A DNA stretch of 64,000 bases from Planococcus halocryophilus (GTDB taxonomy: Bacteria > Bacillota > Bacilli > Bacillales_A > Planococcaceae): contig NZ_JAKVTG010000003.1 of NCBI RefSeq assembly GCF_022489025.1, positions 1-64,000 of the forward strand. The letters run 5' to 3'. How positions within the stretch are numbered: position 1 is the first letter of the stretch; the number at the start of each line of letters is the position of its first letter. Below are positions 9,236 through 19,922 of the stretch, piece by piece. The notes below the pieces were generated by a model. That model had not been told where the DNA came from. It saw nothing but the letters and a program-made list of their open reading frames with translations, and did not search any database. The translations under genes were made by a program, and so were the position numbers.

Positions 9236-9310
9236 TTAGAAAAGCAAAACAGCTTATAAATTAGATGCTACTAATTCATGTTTAAAATATCCCCGGAGGT
9301 GACTTCCTAG

Positions 9311-11638
9311 ATGGCGAAGAAAAAAGGAACGAAACACGTGCCATTATTACCATTGCGCGGACTGCTTGTTTTTCCGACGATGGTGCTGCATATAGATGTC
9401 GGCCGCGACCGTTCTGTGGCGGCATTAGAGAAAGCTATGCTAGATGACAATATTGTTTTTTTAGCAACGCAAAAAGATATGAGCGTTGAAGAGCCGAAAA
9501 GAGCAGATCTTCACAAAATCGGGACGTTGGCTTATGTGAAGCAAATGCTGAAATTGCCAAACGGTACAATTCGTGTTTTGGTTGAAGGATTAGAACGTGG
9601 CCAATTAAAAAATTATGATGATGAAGAACAGTTCACAACGGTAGAAGTAACTCCTTTTGCGGATGAAACAGAGCGAGATGCTGAACAAGATGCACTAATG
9701 CGTTTGTTGTTGGAGCATTTTGAGAATTACGCTAAAAGTTCGAAAAAAGTTAGTACTGAAACGTACAATACCGTAGCGGATATTGAAGAACCTGGCCGTT
9801 TAGCAGATATGGTCGCTTCTCATTTATCGATGAAAGTAGCTGCAAAACAAGATGTTTTGGAAACTTTTGATATTAGCAAACGATTAGAATTGTTAATCAC
9901 TCGGTTACACAGTGAACAAGAAGTGGTCGATCTGGAAAAAAAGATCAATCTTCGTGTTAAAAAAGCAATGGAGCAAACGCAAAAAGAATTTTATTTGCGC
10001 GAGCAGATGAAAGCTATTCAATCCGAACTTGGCGATAAAGACGGAAAATCAGCTGAAGTCGTTGATTTGAAAAAACGGATTGAAGATGCAAAAATGCCAG
10101 AGTCTACGGAAAAAACCGCTCTTAAAGAACTTGACCGTTACGAAAAACTTCCTGCAGCAGCTGCAGAAAGTGGCATTATTCGTAATTACATTGAATGGCT
10201 CGTGACAATTCCGTGGTCAGAAGCGACAGAAGATCGGTTGGATATTAAGTACGCTGAAGACGTGTTAGATCGCGATCACGACGGTTTAGAAAGCGTTAAA
10301 GAACGTGTGTTGGAGTATTTGGCTGTACAGCAAATGACCAACTCTTTACGTGGACCTATTCTTTGTTTAGTTGGACCTCCTGGGGTCGGGAAAACTTCAT
10401 TAGCGAAGTCGATTGCTGAGTCACTCGATCGTAATTTTGTTCGCGTTTCACTCGGTGGCGTTCGTGATGAATCGGAAATCCGCGGTCATCGCCGTACATA
10501 CGTAGGGGCGATGCCTGGACGAATCATTCAAGGAATGAAAAAAGCGGGTACGGTGAATCCCGTGTTCTTATTGGATGAAATCGATAAAATGTCGAATGAT
10601 TTCCGTGGGGATCCATCTTCAGCGATGCTAGAAGTATTGGACCCAGAACAAAACAATTCGTTTAGTGACCATTACATTGAAGAGACATACAATCTTTCAA
10701 ATGTCCTTTTCATTGCTACAGCGAATGATCTTGGGTCAATTCCAGGACCGCTGCGTGACCGGATGGAAGTCATCACGATTGCGGGCTATACAGAAGTCGA
10801 AAAACAAATGATTGCGAAAAATCATTTGGCTCCAAAGCAATTAAAAGAACACGGCTTATCGGCAGAACAATTACAGTTTGAAGAGGATGCTTTGTTAAAC
10901 GTAGTACGTTATTATACGCGCGAGGCAGGAGTCCGCGGGCTAGAACGTCAAATTGCTTCAATTTGCCGAAAAGTAACAAAACAAATTGTTTCAAAAGAAG
11001 AAGAACACATTGTTGTTGGAGAAAAAGAAGTTGAGGCTTATCTTGGGAAACGCAAATTCCGCTATGGTATGGCAGAGTCTGAGAACCAAGTAGGTGTTGC
11101 TACTGGGCTAGCTTATACCACAGTGGGCGGAGATACACTTCAAATTGAAGTTTCATTGTCTGCAGGTAAAGGTAAACTGCAATTGACTGGTAAACTTGGT
11201 GATGTCATGAAAGAATCTGCACAAACTGCTTTATCGTTTGTTCGAGCACGTGCAGAATCACTTGGCATTGACCCGAAATTCCATGAATCGCATGATATTC
11301 ACATTCACGTTCCAGAAGGTGCCGTACCAAAAGACGGACCATCTGCTGGGATTACGATTGCAACAGCTTTAGTGTCTGCATTAACGAAACGTCCAATTCG
11401 ACGTGAAGTAGGCATGACCGGCGAAATTACCCTTCGCGGCCGCGTACTACCAATCGGTGGAATTAAAGAAAAAACGTTGAGCGCGCATCGTGCTGGGTTG
11501 AAAACCATCATTTTGCCGATCGACAATGAGCGAGACCTGGAAGACATTCCAGAGACAATCCGCAAAGAGATGACATTTAAATTGGTCTCTCAAGCAGATG
11601 AGGCATTAGAAATCGCCTTAGAAGGAGAAAATGAATGA
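9311..11638 (+). CDS. lonA: LonA, ATP-dependent serine protease
   Basis: A cytosolic homo-oligomeric protease that degrades misfolded and regulatory proteins. The N-terminal substrate-binding domain opens with [14 protein letters not shown]. The AAA+ module has GPPGVGKT at 355-362. The protease domain carries Ser678 in PKDGPSAG and the catalytic Lys721 in GGIKEK. At 775 residues it is full length. GGAGGT at 9295-9300 sets the start. I see no clear CIRCE or CtsR site upstream. The stop overlaps the start of ysxC by four bases, so the two are co-translated. Confidence 0.97.
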   Translation: MAKKKGTKHVPLLPLRGLLVFPTMVLHIDVGRDRSVAALEKAMLDDNIVFLATQKDMSVEEPKRADLHKIGTLAYVKQMLKLPNGTIRVLVEGLERGQLKNYDDEEQFTTVEVTPFADETERDAEQDALMRLLLEHFENYAKSSKKVSTETYNTVADIEEPGRLADMVASHLSMKVAAKQDVLETFDISKRLELLITRLHSEQEVVDLEKKINLRVKKAMEQTQKEFYLREQMKAIQSELGDKDGKSAEVVDLKKRIEDAKMPESTEKTALKELDRYEKLPAAAAESGIIRNYIEWLVTIPWSEATEDRLDIKYAEDVLDRDHDGLESVKERVLEYLAVQQMTNSLRGPILCLVGPPGVGKTSLAKSIAESLDRNFVRVSLGGVRDESEIRGHRRTYVGAMPGRIIQGMKKAGTVNPVFLLDEIDKMSNDFRGDPSSAMLEVLDPEQNNSFSDHYIEETYNLSNVLFIATANDLGSIPGPLRDRMEVITIAGYTEVEKQMIAKNHLAPKQLKEHGLSAEQLQFEEDALLNVVRYYTREAGVRGLERQIASICRKVTKQIVSKEEEHIVVGEKEVEAYLGKRKFRYGMAESENQVGVATGLAYTTVGGDTLQIEVSLSAGKGKLQLTGKLGDVMKESAQTALSFVRARAESLGIDPKFHESHDIHIHVPEGAVPKDGPSAGITIATALVSALTKRPIRREVGMTGEITLRGRVLPIGGIKEKTLSAHRAGLKTIILPIDNERDLEDIPETIRKEMTFKLVSQADEALEIALEGENE

Positions 11639-12216
11639 AAGTTAATAATGTAGAACTAGTTATCAGTGCCGTTCGTCCAGATCAATACCCTGAAGACGGA
11701 TTGCCAGAATTTGCTTTAGCTGGAAGATCAAACGTTGGTAAATCATCTTTTATCAACAAAATGATTGGCCGCAAGAGCATGGCGCGTATTTCATCAAAAC
11801 CAGGTAAGACACAAACTCTTAACTTCTATAAAATTGAAGAGAAATTGTTTTATGTCGATGTACCCGGTTATGGTTATGCGAAAGTATCAAAAAGTGAACG
11901 TGAAGCATGGGGCAAAATGATCGAGCGGTACATTACTGACCGCGAGCCATTGCGTGCTGTTATTCAAATCGTTGACTTACGTCATCCGCCAAGCAAAGAC
12001 GATGTCGCTATGTATGAATTCATGAAACATTTTGAAATTCCATGTATCATCATTGCAACAAAAGCGGACAAAATTCCAAAAGGTAAATGGGACAAGCATA
12101 AGAAAATTGTCCGCACGACTTTGGATATGGAAAAAACCGATCCATTAATCGTCTTCTCATCTGAAACAGGATTGGGTAAAGATGAAGCATGGCAGGAAAT
12201 TGAAAGCAGAATGTAA
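11635..12216 (+). CDS. ysxC: YsxC/EngB, ribosome-biogenesis GTPase
   Basis: An essential small GTPase that helps assemble the 50S subunit. The G1 motif is [10 protein letters not shown]3 is [11 protein letters not shown]4 is ATKADK and G5 is FSSETG. The 193-residue length is standard. It starts inside the lonA stop (ATGA overlap), an arrangement conserved in Bacillales, and is the last gene before a terminator. Confidence 0.95.
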   Translation: MKVNNVELVISAVRPDQYPEDGLPEFALAGRSNVGKSSFINKMIGRKSMARISSKPGKTQTLNFYKIEEKLFYVDVPGYGYAKVSKSEREAWGKMIERYITDREPLRAVIQIVDLRHPPSKDDVAMYEFMKHFEIPCIIIATKADKIPKGKWDKHKKIVRTTLDMEKTDPLIVFSSETGLGKDEAWQEIESRM

Positions 12217-12217
12217 T

Positions 12218-12254
12218 ACAATAAACGCAGCCCTCAGGTTGCGTTTTTATTGTG
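12218..12254 (+). terminator. Intrinsic terminator after ysxC
   Basis: ACAATAAACGCA pairs with TGCGTTTTTATTGT around a GCCCTCAGG-like loop; the T-rich arm doubles as the U-tract. Confidence 0.85.
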
Positions 12255-12376
12255 GAATTTTGGTATAGTGATGTACTTTAAGGGATAAAATCTTCATAAT
12301 TTGCCCCTGTATTTACAGTTAATTCTGACTAAGAGCGTTATACTTGTGACACGGAAAACTGTTTGCTAGTATTAAT

Positions 12377-12391
12377 TTATAATAATTATAA
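12377..12391. promoter_or_regulatory. PerR box upstream of the hem operon
   Basis: The 15 bases TTATAATAATTATAA match the B. subtilis PerR consensus TTATAATnATTATAA at every defined position and are fully palindromic. The site lies about 108 bases upstream of hemA. A possible promoter, GTGACA at 12346-12351 and TAGTAT at 12368-12373 (16-base spacing), would put the site at the transcription start. A second possible promoter is TCAACA at 12429 with TATACT at 12451. PerR is the peroxide-sensing, metal-dependent repressor, and it controls hemAXCDBL in B. subtilis, so the function here is well supported by analogy. Confidence 0.85.
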
Positions 12392-12498
12392 TCAGGGCTA
12401 GGTTCATGCCTTGTTCACAATTTCGGAGTCAACATTATGCATAAAAGTGTTATACTTAATAGAGATGAAATATTGAACGTGAAAGGTGTTTTGTACCC

Positions 12499-13872
12499 AT
12501 GCACACATTAGTAGTCGGTGTGAATTATCGCTCTGCACCTGTGGAGATTCGTGAAAAGTTATCGTTTATCGAAAATGATTTGCCACAGGCGATGGAAGCG
12601 TTAAAACAACAAAAAAGCATATTGGAAAACGTGATTGTTTCCACCTGCAACCGGACGGAAATTTATGCAGTCGTGGATCAACTTCACACAGGTAAGTACT
12701 ATGTAAAGCAATTTCTTGCGGATTATTTTGACTTGCCAAAAGAAGCGATTTCACAGTACTTATTTATTCATGAGCAGGATGCAGCGATTGAGCATTTGTT
12801 CCGTGTAACGGCTGGTATCGATTCGATGGTATTGGGTGAAACTCAAATTTTGGGTCAAGTAAGAAATAGTTTTCTTGCTGGACAAGAGCAGGGGACGACA
12901 GGAACTGTCTTTAATCAATTGTTCAAACAAGCTGTAACTTTGGCAAAAAGAGCACATTCGGAAACAGCGATTGGTGAAAATGCCGTGTCAGTCTCGTATG
13001 CAGCTGTTGAACTTGGTAAGAAAATTTTTGGCACGCTTAAAAACAAGCACGTTGTTATTTTGGGGGCCGGAAAAATGGGCGAATTGGCTATCAAAAACTT
13101 GCAAGGCAGTGGAGCGGATCGTGTGACGGTTATTAACCGTACATTCGAAAAAGCTGAACTACTGGCTGACAAATTTGGTGGCAATGCAAAACCATTGAGT
13201 CAATTACAATGTGCATTGTTAGAAGCGGATATTTTAATCTCTTCTACAGGCTCAACAGATTTCGTCATTGATCTTGAATTGATGCAGTTTGTAGAAAAAC
13301 TTCGTAAAGGCAAACCGTTGTTTATGGTTGATATCGCCGTACCGCGTGATATGGATCCACGTATCGGTGATTTACCAAATGTTTTCTTGTACGATATTGA
13401 TGATATGCAAGGGATTGTTGAAGCTAATTTAGCAGAGCGTGAACGTGCAGCGGGTGAAATCATGACAATGATCGATCAAGAAGCACTGCTGTTTAATGAG
13501 TGGTTAACAACACTTGGCGTTGTGCCGGTAATTTCTGCACTTCGTCAAAAAGCGCTTGGTATTCAGGCTGAGACAATGGCGAGTATCGAAAACAAAATGC
13601 CAGATTTGACGGATCGTGAAAAGAAAATTCTTAACAAACATACCAAATCGATTATCAACCAATTGTTGAAAGACCCAATTTTGCAAGCGAAAGAAATGGG
13701 CGGGGCTCCTAAATCCCGTGAACAGCTAGAACTATTTATGCAAATATTTGGTATCGAAGAGGAAGTTGAAATAGAAATAGAAAAGCAGTCGAAAGCTCCA
13801 CAAAAGAAAAAGGATAAAGCTGTACTTCAAACCGAAAATTCATCAACTGAAACTCCCAGGTATTCATTTTAA
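12499..13872 (+). CDS. hemA: HemA, glutamyl-tRNA reductase
   Basis: Catalyses the NADPH-dependent reduction of Glu-tRNA to glutamate-1-semialdehyde, the committed step of the C5 haem pathway. The catalytic cysteine is Cys50 in STCNRTEIY. The NADPH domain begins near [15 protein letters not shown] (about 180-195), and a helical dimerisation domain follows. It is 457 residues long, with a Ser/Lys-rich C-terminal tail of about 25 residues. AAAGGTG precedes the ATG. First gene of hemAXCDBL, downstream of the PerR palindrome. Confidence 0.97.
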   Translation: MHTLVVGVNYRSAPVEIREKLSFIENDLPQAMEALKQQKSILENVIVSTCNRTEIYAVVDQLHTGKYYVKQFLADYFDLPKEAISQYLFIHEQDAAIEHLFRVTAGIDSMVLGETQILGQVRNSFLAGQEQGTTGTVFNQLFKQAVTLAKRAHSETAIGENAVSVSYAAVELGKKIFGTLKNKHVVILGAGKMGELAIKNLQGSGADRVTVINRTFEKAELLADKFGGNAKPLSQLQCALLEADILISSTGSTDFVIDLELMQFVEKLRKGKPLFMVDIAVPRDMDPRIGDLPNVFLYDIDDMQGIVEANLAERERAAGEIMTMIDQEALLFNEWLTTLGVVPVISALRQKALGIQAETMASIENKMPDLTDREKKILNKHTKSIINQLLKDPILQAKEMGGAPKSREQLELFMQIFGIEEEVEIEIEKQSKAPQKKKDKAVLQTENSSTETPRYSF

Positions 13873-13956
13873 GCTTTTTAAAAGAGGCGTTTGCGAATCT
13901 ATATGTTAAAATGTAGAGACGGAACGCCTTTAACTATGGAGATGAAGGGGAATGGG

Positions 13957-14787
13957 ATGGCTGATATAACAATGGCAAGGCTGCATGAAGCTATGGTTAT
14001 TCTATATGCTGTCAGCCTTGTTTTTTATTTTATAGATTATTTATATAAAGAAAAAAAAGCAATTCGCATTGCGATGAGTTTACTCGGTATTGTATGGGTG
14101 TTGCAAACTATATTTTTAGGATTGTATATTTTTGAAACCCAACGTTTTCCGGTATTGACTTTGTTTGAAGGGATTTATTTTTATGCCTGGCTGTTGGTGA
14201 CATTGTCGATAGTTTTGAGGATATTTTACCGATTTGATTTTGTGGTGTTTTTCATCAATGTTATTGGCTTTATCTTTATGACAATCCACACATTTTCACC
14301 GGTACAAATCGAACGGTCGCCTGTAGGTGATGCGTTAGTATCAGAATTATTGTTTATCCATGTTAGTTTTGCGATTCTATCGTATGTGGCATTTTCATTG
14401 TCGTTTGTATTTGCAGCGCTCCATATGGTCTTGTATAGAATGCTCAAAAAGAAAAAATGGACGAAACAATGGGCGAATTTGCCATCGCTCGGCCAAACCC
14501 AACAATTTATGACCATTTCAATTTTGGTCGGAATTTCCTTATTGTTTGTGTCACTTGTACTCGGTTTACAATGGGCGGTTATTTCACTGCCGGAGTTTTC
14601 ATTATTAGACATGAAAATTATCGGATCTTTTGTTTTGCTGGTATTATACAGCTTGGTTCTTTGGCGACATCGAAAAGGTTCGTTAAATGGGATGAATTAT
14701 GCACTGGCTCATACGTATTTATTTTTAGTGCTGCTCATCAATTTCTTTTTAGGCAGCCGGTTATCTGATTTTCATTTTTGGTATTAA
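13957..14787 (+). CDS. hemX: HemX, membrane protein that limits HemA level (CcsA-like fold)
   Basis: An integral membrane protein with about eight hydrophobic helices, of the cytochrome-c-assembly (CcsA) superfamily. In B. subtilis HemX negatively affects the cellular amount of HemA. I place the start at the ATG at 13957 because AAGGGG lies at 13945-13950; the frame is open from 13891. This gives 276 residues, close to B. subtilis HemX as I recall it. Position between hemA and hemC supports the assignment. Confidence 0.9.
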   Translation: MADITMARLHEAMVILYAVSLVFYFIDYLYKEKKAIRIAMSLLGIVWVLQTIFLGLYIFETQRFPVLTLFEGIYFYAWLLVTLSIVLRIFYRFDFVVFFINVIGFIFMTIHTFSPVQIERSPVGDALVSELLFIHVSFAILSYVAFSLSFVFAALHMVLYRMLKKKKWTKQWANLPSLGQTQQFMTISILVGISLLFVSLVLGLQWAVISLPEFSLLDMKIIGSFVLLVLYSLVLWRHRKGSLNGMNYALAHTYLFLVLLINFFLGSRLSDFHFWY

Positions 14788-14804
14788 AGAGAGGTAGGAT
14801 ATAG

Positions 14805-15734
14805 TTGAGAAAAATTATTGTAGGTTCGAGAAGAAGCAAATTAGCGTTAACTCAAACAAACCAGTTTATCGATAAATTAAAAGCAGCAGGTGTACCTTTT
14901 GAATTTGAAATAAAAGAAATTGTGACAAAAGGCGATCGGATTGTCGATGTTATGCTTTCTAAAGTTGGCGGGAAAGGCTTGTTTGTAAAAGAAATCGAGC
15001 AAGCACTTTTTGAACGCGAAATCGATTTTGCTGTTCACAGTATGAAGGACATGCCTTCTGTTTTGCCTGAGGGGTTGGCAATTGGATGTATTCCGGAACG
15101 TGAAGACCCACGCGATGCCTATATTGCAAATGACCATGTGAAGTTATTGGACTTACCAGTTGGAGCAGTTGTTGGAACAAGCAGCTTACGCCGTAGTTCA
15201 CAATTGCTATTATTGCGTCCAGACCTTGATATTCAATGGATTCGCGGCAATATCGATACGCGTCTTGCAAAACTGCAAGCAGGCGATTTTGACGCCATCA
15301 TTTTAGCGGCAGCTGGGTTAAAACGGATGGGTTGGAAAGATGATTTAGTAACAGAATTCCTTGAAGTGGATGAATGTCTACCAGCAATCGGACAAGGGTC
15401 ACTCGGAATTGAGTGTCGCGTAGAAGATACAGAACTTCTTAGTGAATTAGCAAAACTAAATCATGAAGATACAGCTTTAGCAGTAAACGCTGAACGTAAA
15501 TTCCTTAAAGATATGGATGGCAGCTGCCAAGTGCCGATCGCTGGATATGCAACAGTGAATAATGGAGAAGTAACGTTTACAGGACTTATTTCTTCACCAG
15601 AAGCTGACCAAGTGTTTAAAGAAATGGCAATTAGCCATGACCCAATCGAAGCAGGACGGATTGTTGCTGAGAAAATTAGTGCTCAAGGCGGTTACGATTT
15701 AATTCAACGCGTCAAAGCTGAAAGCAATGTCTAA
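14805..15734 (+). CDS. hemC: HemC, porphobilinogen deaminase (hydroxymethylbilane synthase)
   Basis: Joins four porphobilinogen units into the linear tetrapyrrole hydroxymethylbilane. Opening [17 protein letters not shown] and the cofactor-attachment region [14 protein letters not shown], with the cysteine that carries the dipyrromethane cofactor, are clear. It begins with TTG after an AGAGAGG ribosome site. The 309-residue length is typical. The end overlaps hemD by eight bases. Confidence 0.97.
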   Translation: MRKIIVGSRRSKLALTQTNQFIDKLKAAGVPFEFEIKEIVTKGDRIVDVMLSKVGGKGLFVKEIEQALFEREIDFAVHSMKDMPSVLPEGLAIGCIPEREDPRDAYIANDHVKLLDLPVGAVVGTSSLRRSSQLLLLRPDLDIQWIRGNIDTRLAKLQAGDFDAIILAAAGLKRMGWKDDLVTEFLEVDECLPAIGQGSLGIECRVEDTELLSELAKLNHEDTALAVNAERKFLKDMDGSCQVPIAGYATVNNGEVTFTGLISSPEADQVFKEMAISHDPIEAGRIVAEKISAQGGYDLIQRVKAESNV

Positions 15735-16428
15735 TAGCAAAAAACTGCTTGAAGGAAAAACAATCGTTTTTACCGGTTCTAGAAAACCGGTAGAAGCGAT
15801 TTCTCATGCACAATCATTTGGTGCAAAAACAAAGTACGTTCCACTTGTTGAAACAATTGTTCGCCAGTCACAAAAGCCGGATTTCACGAAATATGACTGG
15901 CTCATTTTCACTAGTCGTACAAGCGCAGAAGTGTTTTGTTCGTTCAATGAAACCGTGCCTGCTAAAATTGCCGCAGTCGGTAATCAAACAGCAGCAGTTT
16001 TAGAAAGACATGGTCACCAAGTGGATTTTATTCCGAAAGTGTTTAGTGCGGATCAGTTTATCCAAGAATTCCCGCCCGTCTCAGGAAGAGCGAAATGTTT
16101 GTTTATAAAAGGACAAATGGCGAAAAACACCATTTCCACTATGTCCATGCAAGTCGATGAATGGACGGTTTACGATACTGTGTTAAATAGTGAAAACGCA
16201 AAAACTATTACACAATTCAAAGACGTGATCATTCTGTTTGCTAGTCCTTCTGCGGTAAGAGCGTATCGTCAAGTAGGGGGCAATTGGTTGAACATCCAAG
16301 TCGCTGCAATTGGCCACGTAACGAAAAAAGCCATTATCGATAACGGTGGCACAGTGGATTTTATGCCTGAAAGATATACGTATATTGAAGTGATCAATGA
16401 AATAGCGAAAGGAAGTTTGTCGACATGA
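15727..16428 (+). CDS. hemD: HemD, uroporphyrinogen-III synthase
   Basis: Cyclises hydroxymethylbilane with inversion of ring D. The family is poorly conserved, but the two-lobed pattern is present: [10 protein letters not shown] near the start, the [12 protein letters not shown] strand-helix, and the late [12 protein letters not shown] and [11 protein letters not shown] motifs. At 233 residues it is slightly shorter than B. subtilis HemD. It overlaps hemC upstream and hemB downstream (ATGA), so it is translationally coupled on both sides. Confidence 0.93.
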   Translation: MSNSKKLLEGKTIVFTGSRKPVEAISHAQSFGAKTKYVPLVETIVRQSQKPDFTKYDWLIFTSRTSAEVFCSFNETVPAKIAAVGNQTAAVLERHGHQVDFIPKVFSADQFIQEFPPVSGRAKCLFIKGQMAKNTISTMSMQVDEWTVYDTVLNSENAKTITQFKDVIILFASPSAVRAYRQVGGNWLNIQVAAIGHVTKKAIIDNGGTVDFMPERYTYIEVINEIAKGSLST

Positions 16429-17408
16429 AAGAATTGAATTTTAATCGTCATCGCCGTTTACGCGGTTCAGCTAATCTTCGTTCAATGGTTCGCGAAACAA
16501 GTTTACATAAAGAGGATTTTATTTATCCGATTTTTGTAGTTGAAGGAGAAAATGTGAAAAACGAAATTTCATCTATGCCTGGCGTATTCCAATTTTCGAT
16601 GGATAACTTAGGTACTGAACTGGATGAAGTAGTAGACCTTGGTATTCCTTCCGTTATTCTTTTTGGCGTACCAATTGAAAAAGACGCAGTCGGAACGCAA
16701 GCGTACCATGATCATGGCATCACGCAAGAAGCGATTCGTTTTGCGAAAAACCGTCATCCAGAATTAGTCGTTATCGCTGATACATGTCTTTGTCAGTATA
16801 CCGACCACGGCCATTGCGGCGTAATCGAAGAGGGTGTTATCTTAAATGATGAATCACTTGATTTATTGGCGCGTACGGCTGTGTCACAAGCAAAAGCGGG
16901 AGCTGATATTATTGCACCATCTAACATGATGGACGGTTTTGTTGCAGCGATTCGTTACGGATTAGACGAAGCCGGATTTGATAATACACCAATTATGTCT
17001 TATGGCGTTAAATATTCATCTGCCTATTACGGACCTTTCCGCGAAGCAGCTCACAGTACGCCTCAATTTGGAGACCGGAAAACCTACCAAATGGACCCAG
17101 CAAACCGTATGGAAGCGTTGCGTGAAACTGCTTCTGATGTTCAAGAAGGCGCAGATTTCATGATTGTTAAACCAGCATTGTCGTATTTGGACATTATTCG
17201 CGAAGTTCGCGATAATTTCGATATTCCAATTGTTGCATACAACGTTTCAGGTGAATACGCGATGGTCAAAGCAGCTGCAGCAAATGGCTGGATTGACGAG
17301 AAAAAAATCGTTTTGGAAACTTTATTAAGCATGAAGCGCGCAGGCGCAGATATCGTTATGACGTATCACGCAAAAGACGCAGCACGCTGGTTGGAGGGAA
17401 AAGAATGA
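16425..17408 (+). CDS. hemB: HemB, delta-aminolevulinic acid dehydratase
   Basis: Condenses two 5-aminolevulinate molecules to porphobilinogen. The metal-site cysteines are in [14 protein letters not shown]. The two Schiff-base lysines are in [14 protein letters not shown] and [13 protein letters not shown]. The 327-residue length is standard. It is coupled to hemD and hemL by four-base overlaps. Confidence 0.97.
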   Translation: MKELNFNRHRRLRGSANLRSMVRETSLHKEDFIYPIFVVEGENVKNEISSMPGVFQFSMDNLGTELDEVVDLGIPSVILFGVPIEKDAVGTQAYHDHGITQEAIRFAKNRHPELVVIADTCLCQYTDHGHCGVIEEGVILNDESLDLLARTAVSQAKAGADIIAPSNMMDGFVAAIRYGLDEAGFDNTPIMSYGVKYSSAYYGPFREAAHSTPQFGDRKTYQMDPANRMEALRETASDVQEGADFMIVKPALSYLDIIREVRDNFDIPIVAYNVSGEYAMVKAAAANGWIDEKKIVLETLLSMKRAGADIVMTYHAKDAARWLEGKE

Positions 17409-18691
17409 CATACGAAAAATCATTAGCCGCATTTACAGAAGCCAAAACTTTAATGCCAGGCGGCGTTAACAGCCCGGTTCGTGCGTTTAAATCGGTCAAT
17501 ATGGATCCGATTTTCATGCAATCTGGAAGTGGCGCGACAATTAAAGACGTTGATGGCAACACATATATCGACTACGTTTTATCTTATGGTCCACTTATTT
17601 TGGGTCACGCACAAGAAGATGTAGTAAAAGCTATTCAAGAAACGGCTGCACTTGGAACATCATTCGGTGCACCAACAGAACTAGAAAACCAAATGGCGAA
17701 ATTGGTCATGGACCGTGTGCCATCAATCGAAATGGTACGTATGGTGTCTTCTGGAACAGAAGCAACGATGAGCGCATTGCGCGTAGCTCGTGGCTACACA
17801 GGTCGCGACAAAATCTTGAAATTTGAAGGCTGTTACCACGGTCACGGCGACAGTTTGTTAATCAAAGCAGGTTCAGGCGTTGCAACTTTAGGTTTGCCAG
17901 ATTCACCTGGTGTTCCAGCATCAGTTGCTCAAAACACCATCACAGTGCCATTCAATGACCTTGAAAGCGTTCGTTTAGCATTCCAAGAATTCGGCGATGA
18001 ATTAGCGGCTGTTATTGTAGAACCGGTTGCAGGTAATATGGGCGTTGTTCCTCCAAGCGAAGGGTTCTTAATGGAACTTCGCAACTTAACTCACGAAAAC
18101 GGCACCGTGCTGATTTTCGATGAAGTTATGACAGGATTCCGTGTAGGTTATAACTGTGCACAGGGCTATTACGGCGTAACACCAGATATGACGTGCCTCG
18201 GCAAAGTAATCGGCGGCGGTTTACCAGTCGGCGCATTCGGAGGCAAGCGTGAAATTATGGAGCAAGTTGCACCAAGTGGTTCGATTTACCAAGCAGGCAC
18301 GCTTTCAGGTAACCCACTTGCTATGCGCGCAGGCTTTGAAACATTGTCTCGTTTAACAGAAGAAAGCTACGACACTTTCATCGAACGTGGCGATCAACTT
18401 GAAAAAGGATTCCGCGAAGCTGCAACAAAATACAACATCCCGCACACAGTTAACCGTGCAGGTTCAATGATCGGGGTATTCTTCACAAACGAAGACGTAG
18501 TTGATTTCGAATCAGCTAAAACTTCTGACCTTGAGCTATTCGCAAATTACTACCGCTTGATGGCGGAAGAAGGCATTTACTTGCCACCTTCCCAATTTGA
18601 AGGCATGTTCCTATCGACTGCCCATACGGAAGAGCATATCGCAAAAACCGTAAAAGCATTCCATACCGTATTTGCTAAACTGGCACGTTAA
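17405..18691 (+). CDS. hemL: HemL, glutamate-1-semialdehyde 2,1-aminomutase
   Basis: A PLP-dependent enzyme that converts glutamate-1-semialdehyde into 5-aminolevulinate. The PLP lysine is in [19 protein letters not shown], and the class-III aminotransferase motif [11 protein letters not shown] with [10 protein letters not shown] precedes it. Opening [11 protein letters not shown] is typical. The 428-residue length is normal. Last gene of the haem operon, followed by a terminator. spoVID and ysxE, which follow hemL in B. subtilis, are not present. Confidence 0.97.
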   Translation: MTYEKSLAAFTEAKTLMPGGVNSPVRAFKSVNMDPIFMQSGSGATIKDVDGNTYIDYVLSYGPLILGHAQEDVVKAIQETAALGTSFGAPTELENQMAKLVMDRVPSIEMVRMVSSGTEATMSALRVARGYTGRDKILKFEGCYHGHGDSLLIKAGSGVATLGLPDSPGVPASVAQNTITVPFNDLESVRLAFQEFGDELAAVIVEPVAGNMGVVPPSEGFLMELRNLTHENGTVLIFDEVMTGFRVGYNCAQGYYGVTPDMTCLGKVIGGGLPVGAFGGKREIMEQVAPSGSIYQAGTLSGNPLAMRAGFETLSRLTEESYDTFIERGDQLEKGFREAATKYNIPHTVNRAGSMIGVFFTNEDVVDFESAKTSDLELFANYYRLMAEEGIYLPPSQFEGMFLSTAHTEEHIAKTVKAFHTVFAKLAR

Positions 18692-18711
18692 TAAAATAAA
18701 CAGAGCTATCC

Positions 18712-18752
18712 TAAAAGGTTATGAAAATGACTTTTTGAGGATAGCTTTTTTG
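18712..18752 (+). terminator. Terminator of the haem operon
   Basis: AGAGCTATCCTAAAA pairs with TTTTTGAGGATAGCT around an AT-rich loop, followed by TTTTTT. Confidence 0.9.
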
Positions 18753-18839
18753 TGTGCACATTTAAGTTATAAATAAACGCCAAGTGAGTAGCTACATCAG
18801 AAAGTGACACAATCAATACACTTAATAAAAGGTATTAAC
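18753..18839. other. Spacer before the repeat array
   Basis: AT-rich sequence between the hemL terminator and the array. I see no gene or regulatory motif in it. Confidence 0.4.
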
Positions 18840-19543
18840 CCACTAAGCTTCGGCGCGTCCAAGGGCTAGGCGAAGCGAAAAGACCGGTGCACTTCCGGGC
18901 TTATCGCGAGAGCCATGCCCAAAGCGACCGAAGCGGAATTAGAAAGCGATGCAACCTATCTACAAGATCCAACTAAAAAGATGTTCCCACACCTAGCGAG
19001 GCGCGTCCAAGGGCTAGGCGAAGCGAAAAGACCGGTGCACTTCCGAGCTTATCGCGAGAGCCATGCCCAAAGCGTCCGAAGCGATATAAGAAAACGCTGC
19101 AACCTATCTACAAGACCCAACCAAAAAAATGTTCCCACACCTAGCGAGGCGCGTCCAAGGGCTAGGCGAAGCGAAAAGACCGGCGCACTTCCGGGCTTCT
19201 GGCGAGAGCCATGCCCAAAGCGATCGAAGCGACATAAGAAAACGATGCAACCTATCTACAAGACCCAACTAAAAAGATGTTCCCACACCTAGCGATGCGC
19301 GTTTAAGGGCTAGGCGAAGCGAAAAGACCGGTGCACTTCCGAGCTTATCGCAGGAGCCATACCCAAAGCCTCCGAAGCGATAAAAGAAAGCGATGCAACC
19401 TATCTACAAGACCCAACTAAAAAGATGTTCCCACACCTAGCGAGGCGCGTCCAAGGGCTAGGCGAAGCGAAAAGACCGGCGCACTTCTGGGCTTATCGCG
19501 AGAGCCATGCCCAAAGCGATCGAAGCGACATAAGAAAACGATT
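18840..19543 (+). repeat. 148-bp tandem repeat array, about 4.7 copies
   Basis: The marker GCGCGTCC (GCGCGTTT in copy 4) recurs at 18853, 19001, 19149, 19297 and 19445, exactly 148 bases apart. Each unit has a GC-rich core of about 91 bases (for example 18993-19083). The core runs from CTAGCGAGGCGCG, through GGCTAGGCGAAGCG and CGCGAGAGCCATGCCC, to CCGAAGCG. An AT-rich linker of about 57 bases follows (CAACCTATCTACAAGA and TGTTCCCACAC). Copies differ by a few substitutions. Open frames across the array shift between units because 148 is not a multiple of three, so I do not call them genes. Solitary cores occur at 22647 and 40690. Confidence 0.9.
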
Positions 19544-19660
19544 CTTACTATCTCCATCACCAATATTCTGTAAAAATCACCGCTACCCTCAAGAACTTCA
19601 AAATAACTTGACGCTAAAACCTTCTATTGAGTACAATAAGAGTAATTAGATATTCATGCG
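19544..19660. other. Region upstream of the T-box
   Basis: A probable promoter region for valS. It contains AACTTGACG near 19605 and AT-rich sequence around 19625-19650. Nothing else is evident. Confidence 0.35.
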
Positions 19661-19890
19661 TTGATGAGGATAGTAGGGTATACGGGCATTTCAGAGAGAA
19701 GACTATTTGGTGAGAGGTCTTTATGGCGTATAGTTGAATGTCACCTCGGAGCAGTTGCCGTGAAATAAGTAGCGGGAACCGGACTTAACATCCGTTATGA
19801 AACTTGAGAGCCAGGTCTGTAACTAGACCTGTGTATAAAGGTGGTACCGCGAAAAACTCCTTCGTCCTTTACAGACGACAGGAGTTTTTT
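19661..19890 (+). promoter_or_regulatory. Valine T-box riboswitch
   Basis: The leader contains the T-box core AAGGTGGTACCGCG at 19838-19851 and the specifier region GAATGTCACC, where the GTC codon at 19740-19742 would pair with tRNA-Val. The terminator is ACTCCTTCGTCC / GACGACAGGAGT followed by TTTTTT at 19853-19890. Uncharged tRNA-Val would bind both sites and favour the antiterminator, raising valS expression when valine is scarce. The reading of the specifier fits the downstream gene exactly. Confidence 0.95.
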
Positions 19891-19922
19891 GCGTTCTACC
19901 AGAAATTAAAGGAGGAATTCCC

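Noticed and set aside
9241-9310. CtsR or CIRCE heat-shock operator before lonA
   Set aside because: I looked for the GGTCAAA direct repeat and the CIRCE palindrome and found neither.
18915-19649. Open frames of 125 and 74 codons across the repeat array
   Set aside because: They lie wholly or mostly in 148-base tandem repeats, change frame relative to the unit, lack ribosome sites and have Arg/Pro-rich repeat-driven composition.
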